From Nocardioides marinisabuli (GTDB lineage: Bacteria; Actinomycetota; Actinomycetes; Propionibacteriales; Nocardioidaceae): a stretch of DNA of 64,000 nucleotides. The stretch is from positions 992,001 to 1,056,000 of the forward strand of contig NZ_CP059163.1 in assembly GCF_013466785.1 (NCBI RefSeq). Direction: 5' to 3'. Below, one piece after another: positions 11,668 to 20,605 of this stretch. Position 1 is the stretch's first letter. Each line of letters opens with the position of its first letter. The notes below the pieces were generated by a model. It was not told where the DNA came from. It made no database searches and was given only the letters and a program-made list of their open reading frames with translations. A program made the position numbers and the translations under genes.

Positions 11668-12644
11668 GAGATGCCACCTCCGTTCAGGACCTCGGGGATC
11701 GGCGGGAAGTTCTGGATGTAGGTGTCGAACCAGGGACCGTTGCCCAGGGTGTTGGCGAAGACGCGGTAGAACGGCGCCATCAGCCGGATGCTGTCGTCGA
11801 TGTTGTCCTCGTTCTTGTTCAGCACCGCGAGCACCTCCTCGAGCTCCTCGAGGGCGGGCGTCAGGTCGCTGCGGGTGTCGCGGACCAGACGGGTCAGCTC
11901 GGTGGAGAGCTCGGTGGTGGAGACCAGCAGCCGGTGGATCTGGTCGCGCCGGGCCACCAGCGCCTGGAACAGCACGTCGGCGTCCTTCATCAGGTCGACG
12001 AGGTCCTCGTCGCGGTCGTCGAGCACCGTCGAGACCCGCTCGAGGTTGGTCAGCAGGCTGCCGATCTCCTCGTTCTTGTCGGCGATGTTGGTCGAGAGCC
12101 GCGAAACGCCGTCGAGGGCGGCACGGAACTCCTCGGGGGTGTTGCGGGTCAGGTCGGCCAGGGTGGTCAGCGACCGGGCCAGCTGGTCGGTGTCGATGTC
12201 GCCCGCGGTGTCGGCGAGGCCCTCGAAGGCCTCGACGACGTCGAAGGGCGAGGTGGTGCGGGCCACCGGGATGGTGGCGCCCTCCTCGAGCTGGCCGGAC
12301 CCGGCGGGGTCGACGGAGAGGTACATCGAGCCCAGCAGCGTCTTGACCTTGATGTCGGCGCGGCTGTCGGGGCCGAACCCGGAGTCGGTCTTGACCTGGA
12401 AGGCCACCCGCACGACGCCGTCGGAGAGCTCGATGCTCTTGACCTGGCCCACACGGACGCCGGCGATGCGCACCTCGTCGTCGGGCTGGAGCCCGCCGGC
12501 CTCGGAGAACTCGGCGTAGTAGGTGTCGCCGCCGCCGATGAGGGGCAGGTCCTGGGCGCGGAAGGCCGCGACCAGCAGCACCGCCAGCACGCTGAGGCTG
12601 ACCAGTCCCACGATCACGGGGTTCCGCTCACGGAAGGGGGTCAT
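11664..12644 (-). CDS. mceC: MCE family protein, MceC position
   Basis: 326 aa, the shortest of the six Mce proteins. ATG at 12644 overlaps the mceB stop by ATGA. The transmembrane anchor is about residues 9-28 (VIVGLVSLSVLAVLLVAAF). The MCE domain is at about 40-115 (YYAEFSEAGGLQPDDEVRIA). The stalk is rich in Asp/Glu/Leu heptad-like stretches, and the protein ends soon after a conserved-looking FYRVFANTLGNGPWFDTY segment. It lacks the long Pro-rich tail seen in other members. Role: one subunit of the Mce lipid transporter. Confidence 0.9.
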   Translation of the reverse strand: MTPFRERNPVIVGLVSLSVLAVLLVAAFRAQDLPLIGGGDTYYAEFSEAGGLQPDDEVRIAGVRVGQVKSIELSDGVVRVAFQVKTDSGFGPDSRADIKVKTLLGSMYLSVDPAGSGQLEEGATIPVARTTSPFDVVEAFEGLADTAGDIDTDQLARSLTTLADLTRNTPEEFRAALDGVSRLSTNIADKNEEIGSLLTNLERVSTVLDDRDEDLVDLMKDADVLFQALVARRDQIHRLLVSTTELSTELTRLVRDTRSDLTPALEELEEVLAVLNKNEDNIDDSIRLMAPFYRVFANTLGNGPWFDTYIQNFPPIPEVLNGGGIS

Positions 12645-13678
12645 CCGAGATCACACCTCTCCGCACCGGTGTTGAAGTTCACCGGGACCGGGCTGCCCCC
12701 GGGCAGCCGGACCCGTCCCTCGAAGCCGCAGAGGAAGAAGTTGAAGTAGGAGCCGTAGATCGCGGTGCGCCCCACCTTGGTCAGCTTGATCGGCAGCACC
12801 TGCAGGGCCCGGTCGAGCTCGCCCTTGTTGCGGTTGATGTTGCCGGCCAGGCGCCGCAGCTGCTTGACGTCGTTGGTGAAGGGCTGGCGGATGCCCCCGA
12901 CGAGGTCGGAGGTCTGCTCGGAGAGCAGCGAGATCTGCTCGAGCGAGCCGAGGATCGCGCCGCGGTCCTGCTTGAGCCCCTTGACCAGGGTCCGGAAGTT
13001 CACGATGAGGTCGCTGAGCTGGTCGTCGCGGTCGGCGATGTTGTCGAGCACCTGGTCGAGGTTGGTGATCAGGTCGCTGATCAGCTCGTCGCGGTCGGCG
13101 AGCGTGCTGGTGACCGAGGCGGTGCTGGCCAGCAGGCTCTCGAGCGTGCCGCCCTCGCCCTGGAAGACCTGCACGACCTCGTAGGACAGCTTGTTGACGT
13201 CGGCCGGGGAGAGCGCCTGGAACAGCGGCTTGAAGCCGTTGAAGAGCACCGTGAGGTCGAGTGCCGGCGAGGTGTTGGAGACGTCGATCGTGTCGCCCTC
13301 CTCGAGGGCGGTGGTCTCCCCCACCTGCTGGGTCAGCGAGATGTAGCGCTGGCCTACCAGGTTGCGGTAGCGGATCGACGCCCGGCTGGCCTCGGTGAGC
13401 GTGACCTCCTCCTCGAGGTCGAAGCTGACGAGCGCACGGGTGCGGTCGACGACCTCGACGTCGGTGACGGTGCCGACCTTGACGCCGGCCACCCGCACGT
13501 CGTCGCCGGACACGACGCCGGTGGCGTCGACGAACTCCGCCTTGTACTCCTTGGAGTCGGCGAAGGAGATGTTGCCGATCGTGATGATCAGCACGCCCGT
13601 GGCCAGCAGCGTGACGACCACGAAGATCAGGAGCTTGACCAGCGCGCCGGCGGTCTGGGCATCGAGGACCTTGCTCAT
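12641..13678 (-). CDS. mceB: MCE family protein, MceB position
   Basis: 345 aa. ATG at 13676-13678 overlaps the mceA stop by ATGA. The transmembrane helix (about 12-32, KLLIFVVVTLLATGVLIITI) is followed by the MCE domain (YKAEFVDATGVVSGDDVRVA, about 42-115) and a helical stalk with many Asp-Arg-Asp/Glu turns (DRDELISDLITNLDQVLDNI). The short C-terminal segment ends with a cysteine pair (NFFLCGFEG and GAERCDLG). Fits the second position of a standard actinobacterial mceA-F series. Confidence 0.9.
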   Translation of the reverse strand: MSKVLDAQTAGALVKLLIFVVVTLLATGVLIITIGNISFADSKEYKAEFVDATGVVSGDDVRVAGVKVGTVTDVEVVDRTRALVSFDLEEEVTLTEASRASIRYRNLVGQRYISLTQQVGETTALEEGDTIDVSNTSPALDLTVLFNGFKPLFQALSPADVNKLSYEVVQVFQGEGGTLESLLASTASVTSTLADRDELISDLITNLDQVLDNIADRDDQLSDLIVNFRTLVKGLKQDRGAILGSLEQISLLSEQTSDLVGGIRQPFTNDVKQLRRLAGNINRNKGELDRALQVLPIKLTKVGRTAIYGSYFNFFLCGFEGRVRLPGGSPVPVNFNTGAERCDLG

Positions 13679-14961
13679 CGCAGGCTCACCTCCGCGCCGC
13701 GCGCCATCGGGCCCAGCAGGAGGGCACCGAGGTCGGGGACGTCGCTGGCGCTGACGCCCATGCCGGGCGCGAGCAGCGACTTGAGCAGCTCGCTCTCGGC
13801 CAGGCTGCCGGCGTAGCCCTGCCCCGCGTCGAAGGACGGGCCCGGGGTGACCCGGCTGGTGCCCTTGCCGGTCGGCTCGTCGACGCCGTCGTCCATGTCG
13901 GGCTGCACCTGGTTCGGGTTCTCCTGGCTTCCGGGCGGGCTGGGCAGGTTGAGGCAGTTGGGCCCACGGTCCTCGCCGTAGCGGGGCTGGTCGTTGGCGT
14001 TGTAGCCGCGCGGCTGGTTGGGCAGCGTCTCCAGCACGATGTGCAGGGTGAAGTTGCGGAACGCCTCGGCCTGGAGCTTGCCGGCGTTGACGATGCCGCG
14101 CGTGAGGCAGGTGAACTGCGGGGAGTACTTGGCCAGCAGGCGCACCTGGGGCTCGGAGACCTCCCCGAGCCGGATCAGGTTCTGCTCGTTCTCGGCCAGG
14201 AAGGTGCGGGCGCTGCCGGAGAAGGCGCTGACGTCGCGGAACAGCGCGTTGAGCGTGTCGGACTGCTCCTCGAGCGTGCCGAGGGTGGTGACCTGGTCGC
14301 GCAGGATCTGGCCCACCTCGGGCAGCACGTCGGCGTAGATGTCGGAGACCTCGGCCGTCAGCCGCAGGTCCTCGATCGCGCCCGGCAGCTGGGGGTTGAA
14401 CCGCTTGAGGTAGGAGTCGAGCGTCTCGAGGTTCTCGCCGAGCTGGTCACCGCGGCCCTCGAGGGCGGTGGCCAGGGCGTTGAGGGTCATGTTCAGCTCG
14501 GCGGGCTGGACCGTGCGCAGCAGCGGGTTGAGGTCGGAGAGCACCTTCTCGACCTCGGTGGCGACCTCGGTGCGGTCGATGACCGCCCCGGCCTCGATGC
14601 TCGGCCCACCGACGTCGTCGCCCTCGACCACCAGCGCGACGTACTTCTCGCCGAAGAGGGTCTTGGGCACGATCGAGCCGGTGACGTCGGCCGGGATCGT
14701 GTCGATGTCGTCGGGGTAGAGCCCCAGCGTGATGTCGGCACCGGCCTCGGTGGGCACGTAGTCGAGCACCTCGCCGACGATGACGCCACGGATCTTGACG
14801 TCGGCACGCTCGGGCAGCTGCAGGCCGATGCGCGAGCTCTGAAGGGTGACCTCGTCGTAGTCGACGAACTTCTTGGTGAAGATGGCGTAGGTCAGCCACG
14901 CGCCGCCCACCAGCATCGCCAGGAAGACGATGCCCAGGAGCTTGAACTGTCGAAGGATCAT
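13675..14961 (-). CDS. mceA: MCE family protein, MceA position
   Basis: 428 aa. ATG at 14959-14961, four nt after the yrbEB stop. The N-terminal anchor spans about residues 8-28 (LLGIVFLAMLVGGAWLTYAI). The MCE domain (RIGLQLPERADVKIRGVIVG) covers about 43-118, followed by the helical stalk and a DUF3407-like region with cysteines (FTCLTRGIVN, PNCLNLPSPP). The C terminus is Pro/Gly/Asn-rich and probably disordered. The first mce gene after the permease pair is conventionally mceA. Confidence 0.9.
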   Translation of the reverse strand: MILRQFKLLGIVFLAMLVGGAWLTYAIFTKKFVDYDEVTLQSSRIGLQLPERADVKIRGVIVGEVLDYVPTEAGADITLGLYPDDIDTIPADVTGSIVPKTLFGEKYVALVVEGDDVGGPSIEAGAVIDRTEVATEVEKVLSDLNPLLRTVQPAELNMTLNALATALEGRGDQLGENLETLDSYLKRFNPQLPGAIEDLRLTAEVSDIYADVLPEVGQILRDQVTTLGTLEEQSDTLNALFRDVSAFSGSARTFLAENEQNLIRLGEVSEPQVRLLAKYSPQFTCLTRGIVNAGKLQAEAFRNFTLHIVLETLPNQPRGYNANDQPRYGEDRGPNCLNLPSPPGSQENPNQVQPDMDDGVDEPTGKGTSRVTPGPSFDAGQGYAGSLAESELLKSLLAPGMGVSASDVPDLGALLLGPMARGAEVSLR

Positions 14962-14965
14962 CGTC

Positions 14966-15793
14966 TCAACCCGCCAACCGCACGGTGGTGCTGGAGCCCC
15001 AGATGGCCATGGACAGGAACAGGTCGATCACGTTGACCGCCACGATGCTGGTGCGCACCGCGCGACCCACCGCGACGCCCACGCCGGCAGGGCCGCCGCC
15101 GGCGTTGTAGCCGTGGTAGCAGTGGATCAGGATCACCGCGACCGCGAAGACCAGCACCTTTCCGAAGGACCACAGCACGTCGCCCGGTGGCAGGAACTGG
15201 TTGAAGTAGTGGTCGTAGGTGCCCGCGCTCTGGCCGAAGAACTGGGTGACGGTCAGGCGGGTGGCGAAGTAGGAGGAGAGCAGGCCAACGACGTAGAGCG
15301 GGATGATCGCGATCAGGCCGCCGACGATGCGGGTGGTGACCAGGAACGGCATCGAGGGGATCGCCATCACCTCGAGGGCGTCGACCTCCTCGGAGATCCG
15401 CATCGCCCCGAGCTGGGCGGTGAAGCCGCAGCCGACGGTGGCCGCCAGCGCGATGCCGGCCACCAGCGGGGCGATCTCGCGGGTGTTGAAGTAGGCCGAG
15501 ACGAACCCGGCGAACGGCGCGGTGCCGAGCTGGTCGAGCGCGGCGTAGCCCGACAGCCCGACCTGCGCGCCGGTGAAGAACGTCATCGCCAGGATGACGC
15601 CCACCGTGCCGCCGATGACCGCCAGCGCGCCCGAGCCGAGCGTGACCTCGGCCAGGATGCGCAGGATCTCGCGCGGGTAGCGCTTGATCGAGCGCGGCGA
15701 GGCGATCAGGGCGCGGATGTAGAACGCCAGCTCCTCGCCGAGGCGGTCGAGCGCTCCGGCGGGCTTGGTGTAGACCGACTTGATGCTTGCCAT
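14966..15793 (-). CDS. yrbEB: YrbE-type ABC permease B (MlaE family)
   Basis: 275 aa integral membrane protein of the MlaE/YrbE family. It has about five to six hydrophobic segments, the family EVDALEVMAIPSMPFLVTTR loop (residues ~130-150) that couples to the ATPase, and the C-terminal GGGPAGVGVAVGRAVRTS signature. It pairs with YrbEA as the heterodimeric permease for MceG. The start ATG at 15793 lies 5 nt after the yrbEA stop. Family knowledge says YrbE/MlaE permeases move lipids to or from the membrane rather than small solutes. Confidence 0.93.
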   Translation of the reverse strand: MASIKSVYTKPAGALDRLGEELAFYIRALIASPRSIKRYPREILRILAEVTLGSGALAVIGGTVGVILAMTFFTGAQVGLSGYAALDQLGTAPFAGFVSAYFNTREIAPLVAGIALAATVGCGFTAQLGAMRISEEVDALEVMAIPSMPFLVTTRIVGGLIAIIPLYVVGLLSSYFATRLTVTQFFGQSAGTYDHYFNQFLPPGDVLWSFGKVLVFAVAVILIHCYHGYNAGGGPAGVGVAVGRAVRTSIVAVNVIDLFLSMAIWGSSTTVRLAG

Positions 15794-15798
15794 CTGCC

Positions 15799-16584
15799 TC
15801 AGCCCGTCTTCGGGGGGACGACCTGGAGGTAGATCGCACTCAGGACGAAGTTGACGATGAACAGGAGGACGAAGGTGATGACGACGGACTCGTTGACCGC
15901 GTCACCCACGCCCTTGGGGCCGCCGTTGGCGTTCATGCCCTTGTAGGCCGCCACGATGGCGGCGATCATGCCGAAGATCAGCGCCTTGAGCAGGCCCACC
16001 CACAGGTCGGGCAGCTGCGCCAGCGCGGTGAAGCTGGCGATGTAGGCACCGGGCGTACCGCCCTGGAGCCCCACGTTGAAGACGTAGCCGCCGGCCACGC
16101 CGACGACGCTGACCAGGCCGTTGAGGAAGACCGCGACGAGCATCGCCGCGAGCACCCGGGGCACCACGAGCCGCTGGATCGGGTCGATGCCCAGCACCAT
16201 CATGGCGTCGAGCTCCTCGCGGATCTTGCGCGCGCCGAGGTCGGCGGCGATCGCCGAGCCGCCCGCGCCCGCGATCAGCAGGGCCGTGCCGATCGGCGCG
16301 GCCTGCTGGACCACCGCCAGCACCGAGGCCGAGCCGGTGAAGGACTGGGCGCCGAACTGCTTGATCAGGCCACCGACCTGCAGCGCGATGACCGCGCCGA
16401 AGGGGATGGCGACCAGCGCGGTCGGGATGATGGTGACGGACGCGATGAACCAGGCCTGCTGGATGAACTCGCGCAGCTGGAAGGGACGACGGAAGAGCCC
16501 ACGCCCCACGTCGAGGGCGAAGGCGAAGAGGTTGCCCGCTGCCCCGAAGGGGGCGAGCACCCGGGTCGCCGTTGTGGTTGCCAC
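15799..16584 (-). CDS. yrbEA: YrbE-type ABC permease A (MlaE family)
   Basis: 261 aa. The GTG start (16582-16584) has GGAGA 4-8 nt upstream and lies 16 bp after the mceG stop. Shows MlaE family hallmarks: a long amphipathic N terminus, GSAIAADLGARKIREELDAM and LGIDPIQRLVVPRVLA (the ATPase-coupling region, residues ~110-145), and the final KGMNANGGPKGVGDAVNESV signature. It forms a permease with YrbEB. Placing ATPase, permeases and Mce tunnel proteins in one run of genes gives a complete importer. Confidence 0.93.
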   Translation of the reverse strand: MATTTATRVLAPFGAAGNLFAFALDVGRGLFRRPFQLREFIQQAWFIASVTIIPTALVAIPFGAVIALQVGGLIKQFGAQSFTGSASVLAVVQQAAPIGTALLIAGAGGSAIAADLGARKIREELDAMMVLGIDPIQRLVVPRVLAAMLVAVFLNGLVSVVGVAGGYVFNVGLQGGTPGAYIASFTALAQLPDLWVGLLKALIFGMIAAIVAAYKGMNANGGPKGVGDAVNESVVITFVLLFIVNFVLSAIYLQVVPPKTG

Positions 16585-16600
16585 GTGTCTCCGGTCCCCC

Positions 16601-17554
16601 TCAGGCCCCGGGGGCCATGGAGATGTTGTCCTCGAAGGACCCCGGCGGCGGGGTCACGCCCTGCTCGCGGCACCAGGCACCGGGCTCGCGCTGCGAGCGG
16701 CGGGGGATGCCGTTGGAGGGCTCGAGCTGCATCGGGATCGGGGGCAGGGGCGGGAGCTCCTGGTCGGACTCGGCCGCCAGCTCGTCGGCGTCCTTCTCCT
16801 CCGACATGCCGATCGGGCCGATCTTCTGGGCGTTGAGGAACTGGCGCACGACCGGCTCCTCCGAGCTCAGGAGCATCTCGCGGGGACCGAACATGGCCAG
16901 GTGCTTGTGGTAGAGCAGGCCGATGTTGTCGGGCACCGTGCGGGCGGTGTTGATGTCGTGGGTCACGATGAGGAACGTGGCGTCGATCTGGGCGTTGAGG
17001 TCGACGATGAGCTGGTTGAGGAACGAGGTGCGGACCGGGTCGAGGCCGGAGTCGGGCTCGTCGAAGAGCACGATCTCGGGGTCCAGCACCAGCGCTCGGG
17101 CCAGGCCGGCACGCTTGCGCATGCCGCCGGAGATCTCGCCGGGCAGCTTGTCCTCGGTCCCCAGCAGACCGGTCAGGTCCAGCTTCTCCATCACGATGGC
17201 GCGGATCTCCGACTCCGACTTCTTGGTGTGCTCGCGCAGCGGGAAGGCGATGTTGTCGTAGAGGTTCATCGAGCCGAACATCGCGCCGTCCTGGAACAGC
17301 ACCCCGAAGAGCTTGCGGATCTCGTAGAGCTCGCGCTCGGAGCAGGAGGCGATGTCGGTGCCCTCGATGATGATCGAGCCCCGGTCGGGCTTGAGCAGCC
17401 CGATCAGCGTCTTGAGGAAGACCGACTTGCCGGTGCCCGAGGGCCCGAGCATCACGCAGATCTCGCCGGCGGGGATCGTCAGCGACACGTCACCCCAGAT
17501 CAGCTGCTTGCCGAACGACTTGGTCAGGTCGTTGACCTCGATCTCCACGCCCAT
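16601..17554 (-). CDS. mceG: Mce transporter ATPase MceG (Mkl)
   Basis: 317 aa ABC ATPase of the MlaF/MceG family. ATG at 17552-17554 was chosen because AAGGGGAG sits 6-7 nt upstream and the domain starts at once. Walker A GPSGTGKS (37-44), Q-loop (FQDG, Q88), signature ISGGM (141-145), Walker B IVLFDE (161-166) and switch His (VTHD, H199) are all intact. An extension of about 70 residues after the core domain, rich in Pro/Glu, is typical of actinobacterial MceG/Mkl. In M. tuberculosis mkl (Rv0655) sits alone between rplL and rpoB and serves unlinked mce operons; here the permease and mce genes follow it directly. Confidence 0.94.
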   Translation of the reverse strand: MGVEIEVNDLTKSFGKQLIWGDVSLTIPAGEICVMLGPSGTGKSVFLKTLIGLLKPDRGSIIIEGTDIASCSERELYEIRKLFGVLFQDGAMFGSMNLYDNIAFPLREHTKKSESEIRAIVMEKLDLTGLLGTEDKLPGEISGGMRKRAGLARALVLDPEIVLFDEPDSGLDPVRTSFLNQLIVDLNAQIDATFLIVTHDINTARTVPDNIGLLYHKHLAMFGPREMLLSSEEPVVRQFLNAQKIGPIGMSEEKDADELAAESDQELPPLPPIPMQLEPSNGIPRRSQREPGAWCREQGVTPPPGSFEDNISMAPGA

Positions 17555-17645
17555 GCCGTGCTCCCCTTCGCGGTCTGCGCTCGTCGTCCCGTGCTGGAGC
17601 CCGGACCGGCTCACACTCATCAGTAACAACGCTGCCTGCGCCGTG

Positions 17646-17674
17646 AGGTTACGCATTATTGTCACGTCCGTCAC
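17646..17674 (-). promoter_or_regulatory. Candidate promoter for the mce operon
   Basis: In the 278-bp spacer between rplL and mceG, the minus strand carries GTGACG (17669-17674), a 17-bp spacer and TAACCT (17646-17651), about 92 bp before the mceG start. The -35 overlaps a GTGAC-GGAC-GTGAC direct repeat that could bind a regulator. The rest of the spacer holds the rplL terminator and no further gene. Motif-based call only. Confidence 0.35.
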
Positions 17675-17778
17675 TCCGGCGCCGGGTTTCGAGACCAACC
17701 CGTCACCACTCACCCATTCGGGTCGCTCACCGCGCCCCACCTGCGAAAACGCGACCCCGGACGCGGACCCAAATGCAA

Positions 17779-17812
17779 CGACCCCCGTCGACCATCAGGT
17801 CGACGGGGGTCG
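17779..17812 (-). terminator. Intrinsic terminator of rplJ-rplL
   Basis: A perfect 14-bp stem (CGACCCCCGTCGAC / GTCGACGGGGGTCG) with a 6-nt loop lies 20 bp beyond the rplL stop. On the minus strand it is followed by TTGCATTT, a modest T-rich tail. It insulates rplJL from the mce operon and from rpoBC, unlike the single rplJL-rpoBC operon of E. coli. Confidence 0.7.
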
Positions 17813-17832
17813 TCGGTGTCAGTGACAGGTCG

Positions 17833-18222
17833 TCACTTGAGGGTGACGGTGGCGCCGGCGCCCTCGAGGGACTCCTTGGCCTTCTCGGCCGCAGCCTTGT
17901 CGACCTTCTCCAGGATCGCCTTGGGGGCGGCCTCGACCAGCTCCTTGGCCTCCTTCAGGCCGAGCGAGGTGAGGGCGCGCACCTCCTTGATGACGTTGAT
18001 CTTCTTGTCACCAGCGGCCTCGAGGACGACGTCGAACTCGTCCTGCGCAGCGGCCTCGTCGCCACCGGCGGCACCGCCGGCGGCGGGGGCGGCGGCCACG
18101 GCGACCGGGGCGGCCGCGGTGACGTCGAAGGTCTCCTCGAACTGCTTCACGAACTCGGAGAGCTCGATGAGGGTCATCTCCTTGAACGCGTCGAGGAGCT
18201 CGTCGGTGCTGAGCTTCGCCAT
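17833..18222 (-). CDS. rplL: Ribosomal protein L7/L12
   Basis: 129 aa, normal length. The N-terminal dimerisation domain ([20 protein letters not shown]), the Ala/Gly-rich hinge (about 36-58) and the C-terminal factor-binding domain ([20 protein letters not shown], ending GATVTLK) are all present. Multiple copies form the ribosomal stalk with L10 and recruit elongation factors. ATG at 18222, 93 bp after rplJ; a stable hairpin terminator follows. Confidence 0.98.
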   Translation of the reverse strand: MAKLSTDELLDAFKEMTLIELSEFVKQFEETFDVTAAAPVAVAAAPAAGGAAGGDEAAAQDEFDVVLEAAGDKKINVIKEVRALTSLGLKEAKELVEAAPKAILEKVDKAAAEKAKESLEGAGATVTLK

Positions 18223-18315
18223 GGTGGCGGTTCCTTCCGTTAGGTGGCCGGCACCGGGTCAGGTGCGGTTCGGCCGGGTTTCAGGTGGTGTGCTGCCGTG
18301 CTGAGTCGGGACGAC

Positions 18316-18963
18316 TCAGGCCTCGGCGGTGTCGCCCTCGTCGGAGGTCTCCGCCGCAGCGGGGGCCTCGTCGGCGGGGGCCTCGGCCGCAGCCGGGGCC
18401 TCCTCGGCGGCGGCCGGGGTCCCGGCACCACCTGCGAGGATCGAGGGGTCCTGCTCGGCCTTCGACTCCAGCGCACCCGCGAGACGGGCGACCTGGGCGA
18501 TCGGGGCCTGGAACAGGGAGACGGCGTTCTGGAGCGACGCGAGCATCGCGCCGGCCAGCTTGCCCATGAGGACCTCGCGCGACTCGAGGTCGGCCAGCTT
18601 GGCCACCTCCTGCGCGGAGAGGGGGCTGCCGTCCAGGATGCCGCCCTTGATGATCAGAGCGGGGTTGGCCTTGGCAAAGTCACGCAGACCCTTGGCGGCC
18701 TCGACCACGTCACCCTCGATGAAGGCGATGGCGGTGGGGCCGACGAGGATGTCGTCGAAGCCGGAGATGCCCACCTGGTTGGCGGCGATCTTGGCAAGCG
18801 TGTTCTTGACCACGGCGTAGTTGGCGTTCTCGCCGAGGGAGCGGCGCAGGTCCTGCAGCTCCTTCACGGTGAGACCGCGGTAGTCGGTCAGCACAGCGCC
18901 AGCAGAGGTGTTGAACTGCTCAACGATCTCTGCGACGGCTGCCTGCTTGTCTGGCCGCGCCAT
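18316..18963 (-). CDS. rplJ: Ribosomal protein L10
   Basis: 215 aa. Stalk base protein that binds 23S rRNA and L7/L12 dimers. The core ([17 protein letters not shown] ... [18 protein letters not shown] ... [12 protein letters not shown]) is standard. About 40 extra C-terminal residues rich in Ala/Glu/Asp/Pro (from residue ~175) are common in high-GC actinobacteria. The ATG start has GGAAGGAG 6 nt upstream. L10-L12 represses its own operon in many bacteria through the mRNA leader; a long leader is present here. Confidence 0.98.
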   Translation of the reverse strand: MARPDKQAAVAEIVEQFNTSAGAVLTDYRGLTVKELQDLRRSLGENANYAVVKNTLAKIAANQVGISGFDDILVGPTAIAFIEGDVVEAAKGLRDFAKANPALIIKGGILDGSPLSAQEVAKLADLESREVLMGKLAGAMLASLQNAVSLFQAPIAQVARLAGALESKAEQDPSILAGGAGTPAAAEEAPAAAEAPADEAPAAAETSDEGDTAEA

Positions 18964-19155
18964 GGGTCTCCTTCCGGACGGTGAGACCGTGGTCCGGTGG
19001 GCCTGGCCCTGAGACGACGAACGCCCCGAGCGCAGGCTCAGGGCGGGTTCCCGTCAGTGACGGGTGGCTCTGTACTCCTGCGCTGGTCGCCCGATCACTC
19101 GGAGCCTTCGGTCACCCCACGTGCGTGGCGCGACGACCGGCGGTCTCTGGTTACG
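18964..19155 (-). ncRNA. Putative L10 leader (rplJL 5' UTR)
   Basis: About 190 nt of non-coding leader lie between the candidate rplJ promoter and the start codon. It contains GC-rich hairpin-forming segments (CCGTCAGTGACGG; CGCCCTGAGCCTGCGCTCGGGGCG-like arms) and an AGAGACCGCCGGTC block early in the transcript, reminiscent of L10-binding leaders. Covariation was not tested, so the exact structure is not asserted. Confidence 0.45.
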
Positions 19156-19161
19156 AGCAGG

Positions 19162-19191
19162 AGATTACGGCGTCCACGGGGGCACGGCCAA
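19162..19191 (-). promoter_or_regulatory. Candidate rplJ promoter
   Basis: The minus strand shows TTGGCC (-35, 19186-19191), an 18-bp spacer and TAATCT (-10, 19162-19167). It lies just inside the 5' side of the divergent aspartate aminotransferase gene's own promoter region, so the two may be jointly regulated. Confidence 0.5.
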
Positions 19192-19228
19192 ATCGGCTCG
19201 TCGCCTGCTGCCTGGCAGGATCGGCACC

Positions 19229-20509
19229 ATGACCTCGCGCACGCCGCTCCGCTCCCTGTCCCCCGACGAGCTCGCGTCCTTCCGCGCCGCGCAGCAGGAG
19301 GCCTACGCCGCGCTCCGCGCGCGCGGGCTCACGCTCGACCTGACCCGGGGCAAGCCCGCCAGCGACCAGCTCGACCTGTCCGACCGGCTCCTGGACCTGC
19401 CCACCGGCACGACCGACCGCAACGGCGCCGACGTGCGCAACTACGGCGGCCTCGAGGGGCTCACCGAGCTGCGCGAGATCTTCGCCGAGCTGCTCGAGGT
19501 CGAGACCGCCCAGCTGATCTGCGGCGGCAACTCGAGCCTGACGATGATGCACCAGGCGCTGACCTACCTGCTGCTGTGGGGCGGCCCGGGCTCGGAGCGG
19601 GCCTGGAAGGACGAGCCGGTCGTGAAGTTCGTCTGCCCGGTCCCCGGCTACGACCGCCACTTCTCCATGCTCGCCGACTTCGGCATCGAGATGCTCAGCG
19701 TGCCGATGAACGCCGACGGGCCCGACGTCGACGCCGTCGCCGCCCTGGTCGCCGACGACCCGGCCGTCAAGGGCATGTGGGTGGTGCCGACGTACGCCAA
19801 CCCGACCGGCTCGGTGGTCTCCCCCGAGGTCGCGCAGGCGCTGATGTCGATGCCGACCGCCGCGCCCGACTTCCGGGTCTTCTGGGACAACGCCTACGCG
19901 CTGCACCACCTCACCGACGACGAGGCGCACAGCGCCGACGCGCTCGGCCTGGCCGCGGCCGCCGGCAACCCCGACCGCCCCGTCATGTTCGCCTCGACCT
20001 CCAAGATCACCTGGGCCGGCGCCGGCGTCGCGGTCATGGCGACCTCGGAGGCCAACAAGGCCTGGTTCCTCCAGCACCTGTCGATGGCCTCGATCGGCCC
20101 CGACAAGGTCAACCACCTGCGCCACGTCGAGCTCTTCGGCGACGCCGACGGCGTGCGCGAGCACATGCGCCGCCACCGGGCCCTGATCGCCCCCAAGTTC
20201 GCCGCCGTCGACGCGGCCCTGACCGAGGGCCTGGAGGGCCTCGAGATCGCCGAGTGGACCCGCCCGACCGGCGGCTACTTCGTGAACCTCGACGTGCTCG
20301 ACGGCACCGCGACCCGGGTCGTGCAGCTGGCCAAGGAGGCCGGCATCGCGCTGACCCCGGCCGGGGCGTCGTACCCGCACGGCCAGGACCCGCGCGACCG
20401 CAACATCCGCCTGGCCCCGACCTTCCCGCCGCTCGACCAGGTCGAGACCGCCATGGCCGGCGTGGCCACCTGCGTGGCCCTGGCCGCCGCGGAGGCCCTC
20501 ACCGGCTGA
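19229..20509 (+). CDS. Aspartate aminotransferase, class Ic type
   Basis: 426 aa PLP enzyme of the aminotransferase subgroup Ic, the family of Corynebacterium glutamicum AspT, which transaminates aspartate and 2-oxoglutarate. ATG at 19229 is chosen: CAGGAT lies exactly 7 nt upstream, a spacing typical of leaderless transcripts, and the protein begins with the family N-terminal helix. DLTRGKPASDQLDLSD, YGGLEGLTELREIFAELL, NYANPTG-like (TYANPTGSVVSPE) and the PLP-binding STSKITWAG (Lys259) are visible; FPPLDQVETAM closes the domain. It converges on rplA, with a bidirectional terminator between. Substrate assignment rests on family resemblance. Confidence 0.88.
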   Translation: MTSRTPLRSLSPDELASFRAAQQEAYAALRARGLTLDLTRGKPASDQLDLSDRLLDLPTGTTDRNGADVRNYGGLEGLTELREIFAELLEVETAQLICGGNSSLTMMHQALTYLLLWGGPGSERAWKDEPVVKFVCPVPGYDRHFSMLADFGIEMLSVPMNADGPDVDAVAALVADDPAVKGMWVVPTYANPTGSVVSPEVAQALMSMPTAAPDFRVFWDNAYALHHLTDDEAHSADALGLAAAAGNPDRPVMFASTSKITWAGAGVAVMATSEANKAWFLQHLSMASIGPDKVNHLRHVELFGDADGVREHMRRHRALIAPKFAAVDAALTEGLEGLEIAEWTRPTGGYFVNLDVLDGTATRVVQLAKEAGIALTPAGASYPHGQDPRDRNIRLAPTFPPLDQVETAMAGVATCVALAAAEALTG

Positions 20510-20534
20510 TCCGCCCGGCCCCGGCCGCAGACGC

Positions 20535-20574
20535 ACGAAGGCCCGGCCCCTCCGCGGAGGGGCCGGGCCTTCGT
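20535..20574. terminator. Bidirectional terminator between aspartate aminotransferase and rplA
   Basis: A perfect 20-bp inverted repeat (ACGAAGGCCCGGCCCCTCCG and its complement) centred at 20554.5 separates the two convergent genes. A/T pairs at the stem base give AAG/CTT edges in both directions. Very likely terminates both transcripts. Confidence 0.8.
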
Positions 20575-20605
20575 CGTCCCCGGAGGGCTCAGGCGGCTGA
20601 GCAGG

